This document shows positions 1-8,602 of a stretch of DNA of 64,000 bases, one piece after another. The stretch spans positions 62,001 through 126,000 of the forward strand of contig JACKIN010000010.1 of assembly GCA_020638495.1 (NCBI GenBank). The letters run 5' to 3'. The first letter of the stretch is position 1, and each line of letters starts with the position of its first letter. A program made the position numbers and the translations under genes. This DNA comes from Geminicoccaceae bacterium. Lineage in GTDB: Bacteria; Pseudomonadota; Alphaproteobacteria; Geminicoccales; Geminicoccaceae. The notes below the pieces were generated by a model. That model worked only from the letters and a program-made list of their open reading frames with translations. It was not told the DNA's origin and made no database searches.

Positions 1-80
1 TAGCCTGTCGGGCTCGGGATCTGGAGCAGGCGCTCGAGCACGTCCCGGCAGTAGCCGATGTCGATGGCCAGCCGGCTCAT
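1..80 (-). CDS. NAGGN-system M42 family peptidase, N-terminus only (cut by window edge)
   Basis: Only the first 26 residues lie in the window. They begin MSRLAIDIGYC and run to LLQIPSPTG, which matches the start of M42 (glutamyl aminopeptidase-like) metallopeptidases of the N-acetylglutaminylglutamine amide (NAGGN) osmolyte cluster. The ATG overlaps the TGA of the upstream acetyltransferase gene by 4 bp, so translation is probably coupled. The identity rests mostly on context, because this peptidase is the usual third member of the NAGGN trio. The metal-binding part is outside the window. Confidence 0.75.
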   Translation of the reverse strand, partial: MSRLAIDIGYCRDVLERLLQIPSPTG

Positions 81-1771
81 GCCACGGCCCCGCGCTGGCG
101 CCGTGCGGCGAGCGGCATCGACAGGGGGAAGAGGAGGTCGACGAAGCGCTCCGCCGTCGGCTGCGGCTCGTGGTTGGCGAGGCCCGGCCGCTCGTTCGCC
201 TCGATGAAGACGTAGTCGGCGCGGCGCGGCGACGGCACCATGAGATCGATCCCGACGACCGGGATGCCGATGGTCCGGGCCGCCGTCACCGCCGCCTCGA
301 TGAGGGCGGGATGGACGCTGTCGGTGACGTCGTGGATCGTGCCGCCGGTGTGCAGGTTGGCGGTGCGCCGCACCTGGATCTCGCGCCCCTCGGCCGGCAC
401 CTCGTCGAGCCCGATGCCGGCGGCGGCGAGCGCCCTGTCGGTCTCGGCATCGAGCGGGATCCGGCTCTCGCCGCCGGTCGCGGCCGATCGGCGGCGGCTC
501 TGGCGCTGGATCAGGTCGCGCACCGTCGACTGGCCGTCGCCGATGATGTGCGCGGGGCGGCGGATGGCGGCGGCCACGACCCGATAGTCGATCACCACGA
601 GCCGCAGGTCCTCGCCCTCGGCGCAGGCCTCGACCAGCACCCGATCGCAGAGCCGTCGCGCCTCGGCGACCGCCGCCTCGACCGAATCCATGGTGTCGAG
701 CCCGACCGCCACGCCCCGGCCCTGCTCGCCCCGCGCCGGCTTGACCACGAGCCGGCCATGCTCCTCGAGGAAGGCGGCGAGCAGCGCCGGATCGCCCGCC
801 TCGATCTGCGCCGGCACCCGGATGCCTTCACGCGCCAGCACCCGCCGTGTCACGGCCTTGTCGTCGCACAGGCTCATCGCCACGGCCGAGGTCAGCTCGG
901 AGAGGCTCTCGCGGCAGGCGATGCTGCGGCCGCCGGAGACGAGGCGAAAGAAGCCGCCCTCGGCATCGACGATCTCGACGCCGATGCCGCGCCGCCTGGC
1001 CTCGTCGACGATCAGCTTGGCATAGGGGTTCAGGCCCTCGTCCGGCGAGGGCCCGAGGAACAGCTTCTCGTTGATCGGGTTCTTGCGCTTGAGGGTGAAG
1101 ACCGGGACGCGCTCGAACCCCAGCTTCTCGTAGAGGGCGATCGCCTGCTCGTTGTCGTGCAGCACCGAGAGGTCGAGCTGCGCCAACCCGGCCTCCCTGA
1201 AGTTCCGGGCGAGATGACACACCAGGGCCTCGCCGACCCCGGGCCGGGTCGCCTGCGGGTCGACGGCGAGGCACCAGAGCGAGCTGCCGTGCTCCGGGTC
1301 GCCGAAGGCACGGACATGGTCGCAACCCATGACCGTCCCGATGACGCGCCCGGTCGTGCTGTCCTCGGCGACGAGGCAGGTCACCACCCGGCTGTCGCGC
1401 CGCTGCCAGAAATACTCGGGCGCCACCGGCACCATCTTCTGCGCCAGGTAGATGCGGTTGACCTCGTCGGCATCGCGCAGCGAGTTGAGCCGGCGGATGG
1501 TGAAGCCCCGGGGCTTCCGGCGCTCCGGGCGGAAGCCCGCGAGCGCGAGGCGGAAGGTGTGCGACGGGTCGAGGAAGAGCTCTTGAGGTGCAATGGCCAG
1601 GATGACGTGCGGGTCGCTGACATAGGCCGCGATGTCGCGCCGGCCCGGCCCCTCGGCGCGGATCGCCTCGACCAGCCGCTCGGCATCGGCGAAGGTCTGG
1701 CCGAACAGCAGCCGGCCCCAGCCCATGTCGACGACGGCATTGCCGACGCCGGTGATCGCCTCGCTCGCCAT
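77..1771 (-). CDS. ngg: N-acetylglutaminylglutamine synthetase (GNAT plus ATP-grasp)
   Basis: 564 residues with two enzymatic parts. An N-terminal GNAT acetyltransferase domain lies at roughly residues 110-270 and includes the acetyl-CoA loop region around ATRPGVGEAL. A C-terminal ATP-grasp ligase lies at about 290-550, with VVKPARGEQGRGVAV and a metal-binding EANERPG near the end. Proteins of this architecture build N-acetylglutaminylglutamine, the precursor of the osmolyte NAGGN, in the cytoplasm. The start MASEAITG follows the asnO stop by 2 bp, and the conserved GWGRLLFGQT segment follows shortly after it. The reading frame stays open upstream, but that part is antisense to asnO. The gene sits between asnO and the M42 peptidase in one operon, probably osmotically induced; no promoter was identified. 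Confidence 0.9.
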   Translation of the reverse strand: MASEAITGVGNAVVDMGWGRLLFGQTFADAERLVEAIRAEGPGRRDIAAYVSDPHVILAIAPQELFLDPSHTFRLALAGFRPERRKPRGFTIRRLNSLRDADEVNRIYLAQKMVPVAPEYFWQRRDSRVVTCLVAEDSTTGRVIGTVMGCDHVRAFGDPEHGSSLWCLAVDPQATRPGVGEALVCHLARNFREAGLAQLDLSVLHDNEQAIALYEKLGFERVPVFTLKRKNPINEKLFLGPSPDEGLNPYAKLIVDEARRRGIGVEIVDAEGGFFRLVSGGRSIACRESLSELTSAVAMSLCDDKAVTRRVLAREGIRVPAQIEAGDPALLAAFLEEHGRLVVKPARGEQGRGVAVGLDTMDSVEAAVAEARRLCDRVLVEACAEGEDLRLVVIDYRVVAAAIRRPAHIIGDGQSTVRDLIQRQSRRRSAATGGESRIPLDAETDRALAAAGIGLDEVPAEGREIQVRRTANLHTGGTIHDVTDSVHPALIEAAVTAARTIGIPVVGIDLMVPSPRRADYVFIEANERPGLANHEPQPTAERFVDLLFPLSMPLAARRQRGAVA

Positions 1772-1773
1772 GC

Positions 1774-3549
1774 TCAAATCCCGTGCTGCTGCAGCCACAT
1801 CTCGAGCAGGGCCACCTGCCAGAGCTCGGAGCCGCGAAGCGGCGTGATATGCGCCTTGGGGTCGGCGAAGAGCTGGTCCAGATAGGTCTGCTGGAAGAGG
1901 CCACGCTCGCGCGCCGCCGGCGAGCCGAGCGCGTCCTCGACCATCGCCAGATAGGGGCCCTCCAGGTATTTCAGCGCCGGCACCGGGAAATAGCCCTTGG
2001 GCCGGTCGATCACCGCGGCGGGGATCACCTGCCTTGCGGCCTCCTTCAGGACACCCTTGCCACCGTGCGCCAGCTTGTGCTCGGCCGGGATGCGGGCGGC
2101 CAGCTCGACCAGCTCGTGATCGAGGAACGGCACCCGTGCTTCCAGCCCGTGGCCCATGGTCATGTTGTCGACCCGCTTGACCGGGTCGTCGACCAGCATG
2201 ACCGTGCTGTCCAGCCGAAGGGCCTTGTCGACCGGGTCGTCGGCGCCGGAGAGCGCCATGGCGTCGCGGACGAAGTCCAGGGCCGCGTCCCCGGGCGTCA
2301 GGTAGTCGGGGTTCAGATGCGCCGCGAGCTTCGCCCGGTCGCGGTCGAAAAAGACCTTCGCGTAGTCGCCGACCACGTCGTTGGACGCGGCCAGCGGCGG
2401 GTACCAGTGATAGCCGGCGAAGACCTCGTCCGCCCCCTGCCCGCTCTGCACCACCTTGATGTGCTTCGCCACCTCGCGGGAGAGGAGGAAGAAGCCAACG
2501 TTGTCGTAGGAGACCATGGGCTCCGACATGGCGGCGATGGTGGCCGGCAGGGCGTCGATCAGCTCGGCGGAAGGAACGAAGATCTTGTGATGCGCGGTGC
2601 CGTACTCCTTCGCGATCAGGTCGGAGTAGCGGAACTCGTCGCCCTTCTCGCCATGCGCCTCCTCGAAGCCGATCGAGAAGGTGGCGAGCCCGGCCTGCCC
2701 CATCTCGGCGAGGAGCCCGACGATGACGCTGGAATCGACGCCGCCCGAGAGCAGGACGCCGACCGGCACGTCGGCCACCATGCGCCGCCTGACGGCGGTC
2801 CGCAGCGATTCGAGCACGAGGTCGCGCCATTCGTCGAACGGCCGCTCGATGTCCTCGCGCGTCCGGGCGAAGTCGAGCCGCCAGTAGAGGTGATCCTTCG
2901 ACGTGCCGTCCGGCTCGATGGTCCGCAGCGTCGCGGGCGGCAGCTTCCTGACACCCTGCAGGATGGTGTGCGGCGGCGGGACGACCGCATGGAAGCTCAT
3001 GTAGTGGGCGAGGCCGACCCGGTCGATCGAGGTATCCACCTCGCCGGCGGCGAGCAGGGCCGGCAAGGACGAGGCGAAGCGCAGCCGGCCCCTCGCCTCG
3101 GCCAGATAGAGCGGCTTGATGCCGAAGCGGTCGCGGGCCAGGACCACCCGGCCCGAATCACGTTCCTGGATGGCGAAGGCGAACATGCCCTTGAAGCGCT
3201 CGACGCAGGCTGCACCCCAGGCATGGTACGCCTTGAGGATCACCTCGGTGTCGCCGGTCGAGAAGAAGCGGTAGCCTTGGCCCTCGAGCTCGGCCCTGAG
3301 CTCCGGGTAGTTGTAGATGCAGCCGTTGAAGGCGATCGACAGGCCGAGCTCGCCGTCGGTCATCGGCTGGGCGGCCTTCTCGGAGAGATCGATGATCTTC
3401 AGCCGCCGGTGGCCGAAGCCGGTGCCGTTGCGCAGGACCATGCCGCCGCCGTCGGGGCCGCGCGGCACCATGACCTCCATCATCCGCTGCAGGGCAGCGG
3501 CCGAAGCATCGCCCCCATCGAAGCGGATCTCTCCGCAGATGCCACACAT
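1774..3549 (-). CDS. asnO: N-acetylglutaminylglutamine amidotransferase (asparagine synthase family)
   Basis: 591 residues. After the initiator Met comes the catalytic Cys2 of a class II glutaminase (MCGICGEIRFDGG), followed by the glutaminase domain to about residue 200. The ATP-pyrophosphatase motif SGGVDSS lies near residue 265 and marks the synthetase domain. In NAGGN clusters this enzyme converts the C-terminal carboxylate of N-acetylglutaminylglutamine to the amide. I chose the ATG directly before Cys2, because Cys must become the N-terminal nucleophile; the open frame 33 codons upstream is therefore not used. It is the first gene of the operon with ngg. A damaged copy of this gene's 5' end lies about 0.9 kb away at 4401-4505. 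Confidence 0.92.
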   Translation of the reverse strand: MCGICGEIRFDGGDASAAALQRMMEVMVPRGPDGGGMVLRNGTGFGHRRLKIIDLSEKAAQPMTDGELGLSIAFNGCIYNYPELRAELEGQGYRFFSTGDTEVILKAYHAWGAACVERFKGMFAFAIQERDSGRVVLARDRFGIKPLYLAEARGRLRFASSLPALLAAGEVDTSIDRVGLAHYMSFHAVVPPPHTILQGVRKLPPATLRTIEPDGTSKDHLYWRLDFARTREDIERPFDEWRDLVLESLRTAVRRRMVADVPVGVLLSGGVDSSVIVGLLAEMGQAGLATFSIGFEEAHGEKGDEFRYSDLIAKEYGTAHHKIFVPSAELIDALPATIAAMSEPMVSYDNVGFFLLSREVAKHIKVVQSGQGADEVFAGYHWYPPLAASNDVVGDYAKVFFDRDRAKLAAHLNPDYLTPGDAALDFVRDAMALSGADDPVDKALRLDSTVMLVDDPVKRVDNMTMGHGLEARVPFLDHELVELAARIPAEHKLAHGGKGVLKEAARQVIPAAVIDRPKGYFPVPALKYLEGPYLAMVEDALGSPAARERGLFQQTYLDQLFADPKAHITPLRGSELWQVALLEMWLQQHGI

Positions 3550-3694
3550 GAAACGACGCTCCGTGATTGGTCGGCAAGGCCCCGGCCCGACGGCCCGGCA
3601 TAAAGAGCGGACCATAGGGGCTTCCGGACAACTTGGCAAAAGCCGCAAGGTTGCGGCGGCCGGAGCGAAGCGTGAGGAGCGATCCGGAATCGAG

Positions 3695-3725
3695 GAGGGT
3701 CCCCGGACACGGCCCGGGGACCCTC
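3695..3725 (-). terminator. Strong hairpin downstream of the fasciclin gene
   Basis: A perfect 12-bp inverted repeat (GAGGGTCCCCGG and its complement) surrounds a 7-nt loop. It lies 28 bp past the stop of the fasciclin gene and before the asnO promoter region, where a terminator is expected. No T-tract follows on the minus strand, so rho-independent function is only likely. Confidence 0.6.
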
Positions 3726-3752
3726 GACGCTACCGAACAGCGTGGCGGGTCG

Positions 3753-4244
3753 TCAGCCGGGCGGCAGGATGACCGCGTCGATGACGTGGATCACACCGTT
3801 GTCCGCCACGATGTCGGCGGTCACGACATTGGCGTCGTTGACCTTGACGCCCTCGCCCGTGCCGTCGACCGTGAGGCTGGCCCCCTCGACCGTCTCCAGC
3901 TCCACCTTGGCGCCCTGCGCGTCCTTGGCCATGACCATGCCGGGGACGACATGATAGGTCAGGATCGCTGTGAGCTGGTCCTTGTTCTCGGGCTTCAGCA
4001 GGCCCTCCACCGTGCCATCCGGCAAGGCGGCGAACGCCTCGTCGGTCGGCGCGAACACGGTGAACGGCCCCTCGCCCTGCAGCACCTCGACGAGGCCAGC
4101 GGCCTGCACCGCCGCGACCAGGGTCTCGAACGACCCGGCGGCCACCGCCGTTTCCACGATGTCGTCGGCCGCGGCCGGCAACGCCGCCCCGCCGAGCGAC
4201 AGACCGATGACACTCGCCATCGCCAACGTCTTCAAGCTCTTCAT
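3753..4244 (-). CDS. Secreted fasciclin (FAS1) domain protein
   Basis: 163 residues with a clear Sec signal peptide (MKSLKTLAMASVIGLSLGG, then cleavage around AAADD) and a single FAS1 domain. The domain shows the typical H1 block GPFTVFAPTDEAFAALP and the C-terminal H2 block GVIHVIDAVILPP. Such proteins are extracytoplasmic and are linked to adhesion or matrix; the exact role here is unknown. The start is fixed by an AGGAG ribosome-binding site upstream of the ATG. An AT-rich dyad-containing segment lies upstream. It is transcribed alone, with a hairpin after the stop. Confidence 0.88.
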   Translation of the reverse strand: MKSLKTLAMASVIGLSLGGAALPAAADDIVETAVAAGSFETLVAAVQAAGLVEVLQGEGPFTVFAPTDEAFAALPDGTVEGLLKPENKDQLTAILTYHVVPGMVMAKDAQGAKVELETVEGASLTVDGTGEGVKVNDANVVTADIVADNGVIHVIDAVILPPG

Positions 4245-4340
4245 TCGTCGAGACTCCTGTACGCACCATGCATCAAGCATCTGGCAATCGATCCCCCGTT
4301 TGCAGAGGATGATCTAACGGCACGCAGGCGTTCTTCAACG

Positions 4341-4375
4341 GGTTATTGTAACAAATTTATTTGAATATTACAGTG
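4341..4375. promoter_or_regulatory. AT-rich nested dyad between divergent genes
   Basis: Within very GC-rich DNA, about 50 bp here are strongly AT-rich. They contain nested inverted repeats: TGTAA at 4347-4351 with TTACA at 4368-4372, enclosing CAAAT-TT-ATTTG at 4352-4363. The site lies between the fasciclin start (4244, minus) and the HAD-ATPase start (4637, plus), so it could be an operator or promoter for either. The binding protein is not identifiable from sequence. Confidence 0.35.
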
Positions 4376-4400
4376 ATCCAGAATAAGCTGTCTCGCGTAT

Positions 4401-4505
4401 TTACGAGCTTGGATGAGATCGAGCCGCCGAGGCTGCGGCCTCGCCCCCATCGCAGCGCATCTCGCCGCGGATACCGCACATGCGACGCCGCTCCGTGATC
4501 CGTCG
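4401..4505 (-). pseudogene. Fossil of a second asnO-like 5' end
   Basis: A 26-codon minus-strand frame starts at 4481 with MCGIRGEMRCDGGE, paralleling asnO's MCGICGEIRFDGGD, then ends after unrelated residues. The similarity also covers about 20 bp upstream of the ATG (the TCCGTGAT stretch in plus orientation) and amounts to roughly 80% identity over about 75 bp by eye. This is the signature of a duplicated or recombined gene start, not chance codon similarity. The residual reading frame has no glutaminase domain and cannot be functional. Confidence 0.7.
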
Positions 4506-4636
4506 ACCCGGGGACGAGGGCGGCTCGGCACGGGTCCGGCTGGCCTCGCCGGCTGGGTTCGCTCGGCAGGGCATGGTAGGGTTGCCGTGGTCGGTCGGCA
4601 GTAAGTCGGGCCCGATCGCCACAGAAGGTATTCCCG

Positions 4637-6346
4637 ATGCGCTACCTGGCACTCGTGACGGACTTCGACGGCACGCTGACGGCGCATGACGGGCTCTCGG
4701 CCGAGGCCGAGGCGGCGCTCGGGCGCCTGCGGGTCTCCGGCAGACGGATCGTCCTCGCGACCGGCCGTCGCCTCGCCGACCTCCTCGCCATCTGCCCGCG
4801 GCCGCAGCTCTTCGACATGATCGTCGCCGAGAACGGCGCCATCCTCTACGACCCCGCCAATCGCGAGGTGACCCGGCTCGCCGAGCCACCACCCGAGGCC
4901 CTGCCGCGGGAGCTGCGGGCGCGCGGGGTCGAGCCGCTCGAAATCGGCGAGATCGTGATCGCGACGCAGGCACCACACCGTCGGCTCGTGCAGGATGTCA
5001 TCTGGGAGCTCGGGCTCGAGGCGCAGGTCATCGGCAATCGCAACGCGGTCATGGTGCTGCCGGCCGGCGTCAACAAGGCGACGGGCCTGCGGCACGCGCT
5101 GCGCGAGCTCGGCCTGTCGCGGCACGAGGTGGTGGGCATCGGCGACGCCGAGAACGATCATTCGTTTCTCGCCCAATGCGAGTGCGCCGTCGCCGTGGCC
5201 GATGCCGCACCGTCGACCAGGAAGATCGCCGCCCTGGTGACCAGGGGTGGCGCCGGCGACGGGGTCATCGAGCTGATCGACGAGCTGATCGACGACGATC
5301 TGGGGCGCATGGGGGGCGGGCTGCCGCAGCATTGGGTGGCGCTCGGGCAACGGGCGGACGGCACGCCCGTGCCGCTCCTGCCCTACGGCCGCAACATGCT
5401 GGTGGCGGGCCCTTCCGGCTGCGGCAAGTCCACCTTCACCGCCGGCGTCATCGAACGGCTGATCGAGAAGGACTATCAGGCCTGCATCGTCGATCCGGAA
5501 GGCGATTACGGCACGATGCGCGAGGTCGTCGCCCTCGGCAACCATTCCCGCACGCCGGGCACGGACGAGATACTGGCGATCCTCGAGAATCCCGAGATCA
5601 GCATCAGCATCAACCTGCTGGGCACCACCCTGGCGGACCGGCCGAGCTTTTTCGCCGAGCTCGTCCCCAGCCTGCAGGCGATGCGTGCCCGCACCGGCCG
5701 GCCGCATTGGATCGTCGTGGACGAGGCGCACCATCTGTTGCCGCGGACATGGGGCCATGCGGCAGCCGTGCTGCCGCAACGCCTGCAAGAGATGCTCCTG
5801 GTGACGGTTCATCCCGATCACGTCGCCCCGGAGATCCTGAGGCCGATCGATGTCGCCGTGGCCATCGGCCGGTCGCCGGATCAGACCCTGACCGAGCTTG
5901 CCCGGGCGACGGACCGGGCCTTCATTTGGCCTTCGGGTCTCGACCACGAGCCCGGCCGTGTGGTCGCCTGGTTTCTCGACGGCGGGCAGCCGCCCTTCTC
6001 GATGGCGGCACAGCCGAGCCGGGCCGAGCGGCTGCGCCACCACCGCAAGTACGCCGAAGGCAATCTGCGCTGGCACAGCTTCTATTTCCGCGGCCCCGAC
6101 GGCCGCCACAACCTCCGGGCACAGAACCTCGTCGTCTTCTGCCAGATCGCGCAAGGCATCGACGAAGCGACGTGGATGTTTCACCTGCGCCGCGGTGACT
6201 ACGCCCGCTGGTTTCGCCATGCGGTCAAGGACGAGGTTCTCGCCGCCGAGACGGAGCGGATCGAGCGCCGTGGCGACATCGAGCCCTGGCAGACCCGCGA
6301 GATCATCTGCAAGCTCGTGGACGCACGCTACACACTGCCCGAGTAG
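4637..6346 (+). CDS. HAD phosphatase fused to a HerA-like ATPase
   Basis: 569 residues in two halves. Residues 1-230 are a Cof/SPP-type HAD phosphatase: DFDGTLT with the nucleophile Asp near residue 9, LATGR as motif II, a Lys in GVNKATG, and GDAENDH as motif IV. After a linker, residues 250-440 form a P-loop ATPase with Walker A GPSGCGKST near 257, the HerA-style DPEGDYG motif, and Walker B IVVDEAHHLLP near 357. The C-terminal 110 residues are unassigned. The start is the ATG in MRYLALVTDFDG. The MFS gene follows after 14 bp, suggesting cotranscription. The substrate and the link between phosphatase and ATPase are unknown. I recall this fusion from other proteobacteria but know of no assigned function. 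Confidence 0.8.
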   Translation: MRYLALVTDFDGTLTAHDGLSAEAEAALGRLRVSGRRIVLATGRRLADLLAICPRPQLFDMIVAENGAILYDPANREVTRLAEPPPEALPRELRARGVEPLEIGEIVIATQAPHRRLVQDVIWELGLEAQVIGNRNAVMVLPAGVNKATGLRHALRELGLSRHEVVGIGDAENDHSFLAQCECAVAVADAAPSTRKIAALVTRGGAGDGVIELIDELIDDDLGRMGGGLPQHWVALGQRADGTPVPLLPYGRNMLVAGPSGCGKSTFTAGVIERLIEKDYQACIVDPEGDYGTMREVVALGNHSRTPGTDEILAILENPEISISINLLGTTLADRPSFFAELVPSLQAMRARTGRPHWIVVDEAHHLLPRTWGHAAAVLPQRLQEMLLVTVHPDHVAPEILRPIDVAVAIGRSPDQTLTELARATDRAFIWPSGLDHEPGRVVAWFLDGGQPPFSMAAQPSRAERLRHHRKYAEGNLRWHSFYFRGPDGRHNLRAQNLVVFCQIAQGIDEATWMFHLRRGDYARWFRHAVKDEVLAAETERIERRGDIEPWQTREIICKLVDARYTLPE

Positions 6347-6360
6347 TCGAGAAAGCGGCG

Positions 6361-7623
6361 ATGACAACGAGCGTGGGGAAGGTTCTGGCGGCCGTGCGGT
6401 CCTTGCTGGCCGGCGGCGGCGCCTTCATCGTCGGCAACAGCCTGCTCGGCATCGTGCTGCCGCTGCGCATGGCCGCGGCCGAATACCCGGTGATGCTGAT
6501 CGGCCTGATCATGGCCGCCTACTACGCGGGCCTGGCGCTCGGCGGCAACTACGGCAAGAGGATCATTCTGCGAGTCGGGCATATCCGCGCTTTCGCCGCC
6601 TTCGCGGCGGTGCTGGCCACGACCGCGCTGGCCTATCCGATGCTGTTCACGGCCGTGGCCTGGATCGCGCTCCGGTTCATAAACGGCTTCTGCATCGCCG
6701 GGCTGCAGGCGACGATCGAGAGCTGGCTCAACGATCGCAGCAGCAACGCGACGCGCGGGCGGGTGCTCGGCCTCTACATGATGACATTCTATCTGGCGGT
6801 GGCGTCGGGGCAGGTGCTGGTCAACGTGGCCGATGTCGACGGGCCCGAGCTCTTCATGCTGGCAGCGGCGCTCATCGCGCTCGCGCTGGTGCCGGTGGCG
6901 CTGACCAGCCTCGGCGCACCGGCGCTCGCCGGGCACCGCCGGCTGAGCGTGCGCACGCTCTATGCCAATTCCCCGGTCGGGGTCGTCGGCGCCGGCGTGG
7001 CCGGCATGCTGGTGGGATCGTTCTACGGCCTCGGCGTCGTCTTCGCCCGCGGGATCGGGCTCGACGTGGCCCAGTCGGCCTTGTTCATGACCATGGTGGT
7101 GGTCGGCGGCTTCGGCTTCCAGTGGCCGATCGGCATGCTGGCCGACCGGTTCGATCGGCGCATCGTCCTCGCCGCCGTCCTGACGATGGTCGGTGTCGCC
7201 TGGGCGTTCGTCGCGTTCGCCAGTGTTTCGGCGCTGTCGCTGCCGACGTTGCTCGGCCTCGCCGTCTTGTTCGGCGGCGCCATCAGCAGCGTCTACCCGA
7301 TCTGCGTCGCCCAGGCGTTCGACCGCCTGGACCGCGCGCACTATGTCTCCGCCTCGGGCCGGCTTCTGATGATCTATGCCTTAGGTGCCATGGCCGGCCC
7401 CCTGCTCGCCTCGGCGGTCATGGCCGTGCGGGGGCCGTACAGCTTCTTCGCCTTCGAGAGCGTCGTGGCGGTCGGCTTCGCCGTCTTCGTCGGGTATGGC
7501 GTCTGGCGCCGGCCACCCATTCCGGCGGACCAGCAGGAACCCTTCGTCGCCGTCTCGTCCGTCACGCCGGTCGCGGCCGATCTCGATCCGCGATGCGATG
7601 GGCCGGCAGCGCGGCCGGTCTGA
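6361..7623 (+). CDS. MFS transporter (YcaD-like)
   Basis: 420 residues with about 12 hydrophobic segments. The loop after the second helix shows GLALGGNYGKRII and the central loop shows GMLADRFDRR, the MFS-type Asp-Arg loop motif. The overall look resembles YcaD/YfkF-like major facilitator proteins. It starts 14 bp after the HAD-ATPase gene, so the two are probably cotranscribed. The C-terminal 40 residues are hydrophilic. The substrate cannot be predicted. Confidence 0.8.
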   Translation: MTTSVGKVLAAVRSLLAGGGAFIVGNSLLGIVLPLRMAAAEYPVMLIGLIMAAYYAGLALGGNYGKRIILRVGHIRAFAAFAAVLATTALAYPMLFTAVAWIALRFINGFCIAGLQATIESWLNDRSSNATRGRVLGLYMMTFYLAVASGQVLVNVADVDGPELFMLAAALIALALVPVALTSLGAPALAGHRRLSVRTLYANSPVGVVGAGVAGMLVGSFYGLGVVFARGIGLDVAQSALFMTMVVVGGFGFQWPIGMLADRFDRRIVLAAVLTMVGVAWAFVAFASVSALSLPTLLGLAVLFGGAISSVYPICVAQAFDRLDRAHYVSASGRLLMIYALGAMAGPLLASAVMAVRGPYSFFAFESVVAVGFAVFVGYGVWRRPPIPADQQEPFVAVSSVTPVAADLDPRCDGPAARPV

Positions 7624-7639
7624 TCGGCCCGGCGAGCGC

Positions 7640-8602
7640 TCAATGCACGGCCGCTGGCACCAAGCGTTGCATCACCACCGCGGTCACCGCACCGAGGCCG
7701 AGCGCCAGGGCACCCGAGGCGATGGCGGCGACCAGCCAGCCGGCGATCGGGCCGAGCGCCCCCAGCGCCTGCGCCGCGACCTCGCCGGCGTGATGCACGA
7801 TGCCTGCCGGGGTGCGCCAGCCCAGCTCCTCGAGGCCGTGCAGGATGATGCCGCCGCCGACCCAGAGCATGGCGGCGGTGCCGACGAAGCTCAGGAGCTG
7901 GAGGAAATGGGGCATGACGCGGACCAGGCCGCGGCCGAGGGGGCCGCTGACCGGCCCGTCGCGGGCGGCTAGCAACAGGCCGGCATCGTCCGCCTTCACG
8001 ATCAGCGCGACCACCCCGTAGACGGCGAGCGTGATGACGACGCCGACGATGGCGAGCACGATCGCCCGGGTGACGAACGGGCTCGCGGCGACGGTGGCGA
8101 GCGTGATCGCCATGATCTCCGCGGAGAGGATGAAATCGGTGCGGATCGCACCCTTGACCCGCCTTGCCTCCTCCCCGGCGCTCAGCAGCGGCGCCGGCAC
8201 GGCGTCGTCGCCCTCGGCTGCCTCGCTGCCATGACCGCCCGGGTGCCAGCCGAGCGCCTCCATCACCTTCTCCGCCCCCTCGAACGAGAGGTAGAGCCCG
8301 CCGACCATCAAGAGCGGCGTGATCGCCCAGGGGGCGACGAGGCTGAGCAGGAGGGCGGCGGGCAGCAGGAAGACGAGCTTGTTCCTGAGCGAGCCCACGG
8401 TGATCTTGGCGATGATCGGCAGCTCACGCTCGGCGGCGAAGCCGACGAGGAAGCGCGGCGTCACGGCGGTGTCGTCGACCACGAGCCCGGCGGCCTTCGC
8501 GCCGGCCCTGGCCGCCTGCCCCGCCGCGTCGTCGATCGAGGCCGCGGCGATCTTGGCGATGCCCACCACGTCGTCGATCAATCCGAGCAGGCCGACGCTC
8601 AT
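7640..8602 (-). CDS. DUF808 family membrane protein (YedI-like)
   Basis: 320 residues. The N-terminal stretch MSVGLLGLIDDVVGIAKIAAAS followed by DDAAGQAARAGAKAAG and VDDTAVTPRF is characteristic of DUF808 (YedI) inner-membrane proteins. Multiple transmembrane helices follow. The function of the family is unknown. The start is supported by TCTGGAG 7 nt before the ATG. It is convergent with the MFS gene, with only 16 bp between the stops. Confidence 0.85.
   Translation of the reverse strand: MSVGLLGLIDDVVGIAKIAAASIDDAAGQAARAGAKAAGLVVDDTAVTPRFLVGFAAERELPIIAKITVGSLRNKLVFLLPAALLLSLVAPWAITPLLMVGGLYLSFEGAEKVMEALGWHPGGHGSEAAEGDDAVPAPLLSAGEEARRVKGAIRTDFILSAEIMAITLATVAASPFVTRAIVLAIVGVVITLAVYGVVALIVKADDAGLLLAARDGPVSGPLGRGLVRVMPHFLQLLSFVGTAAMLWVGGGIILHGLEELGWRTPAGIVHHAGEVAAQALGALGPIAGWLVAAIASGALALGLGAVTAVVMQRLVPAAVH

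Noticed and set aside
170..1885. Long plus-strand open frame over ngg
   Set aside because: It is antisense to the well-conserved ngg gene, has the Arg/Gly/Pro-rich composition of GC-rich shadow frames and no recognisable domain.
4343..6367. 674-codon minus-strand frame
   Set aside because: It lies opposite the HAD-ATPase gene, whose motifs are clear; the antisense product shows none.
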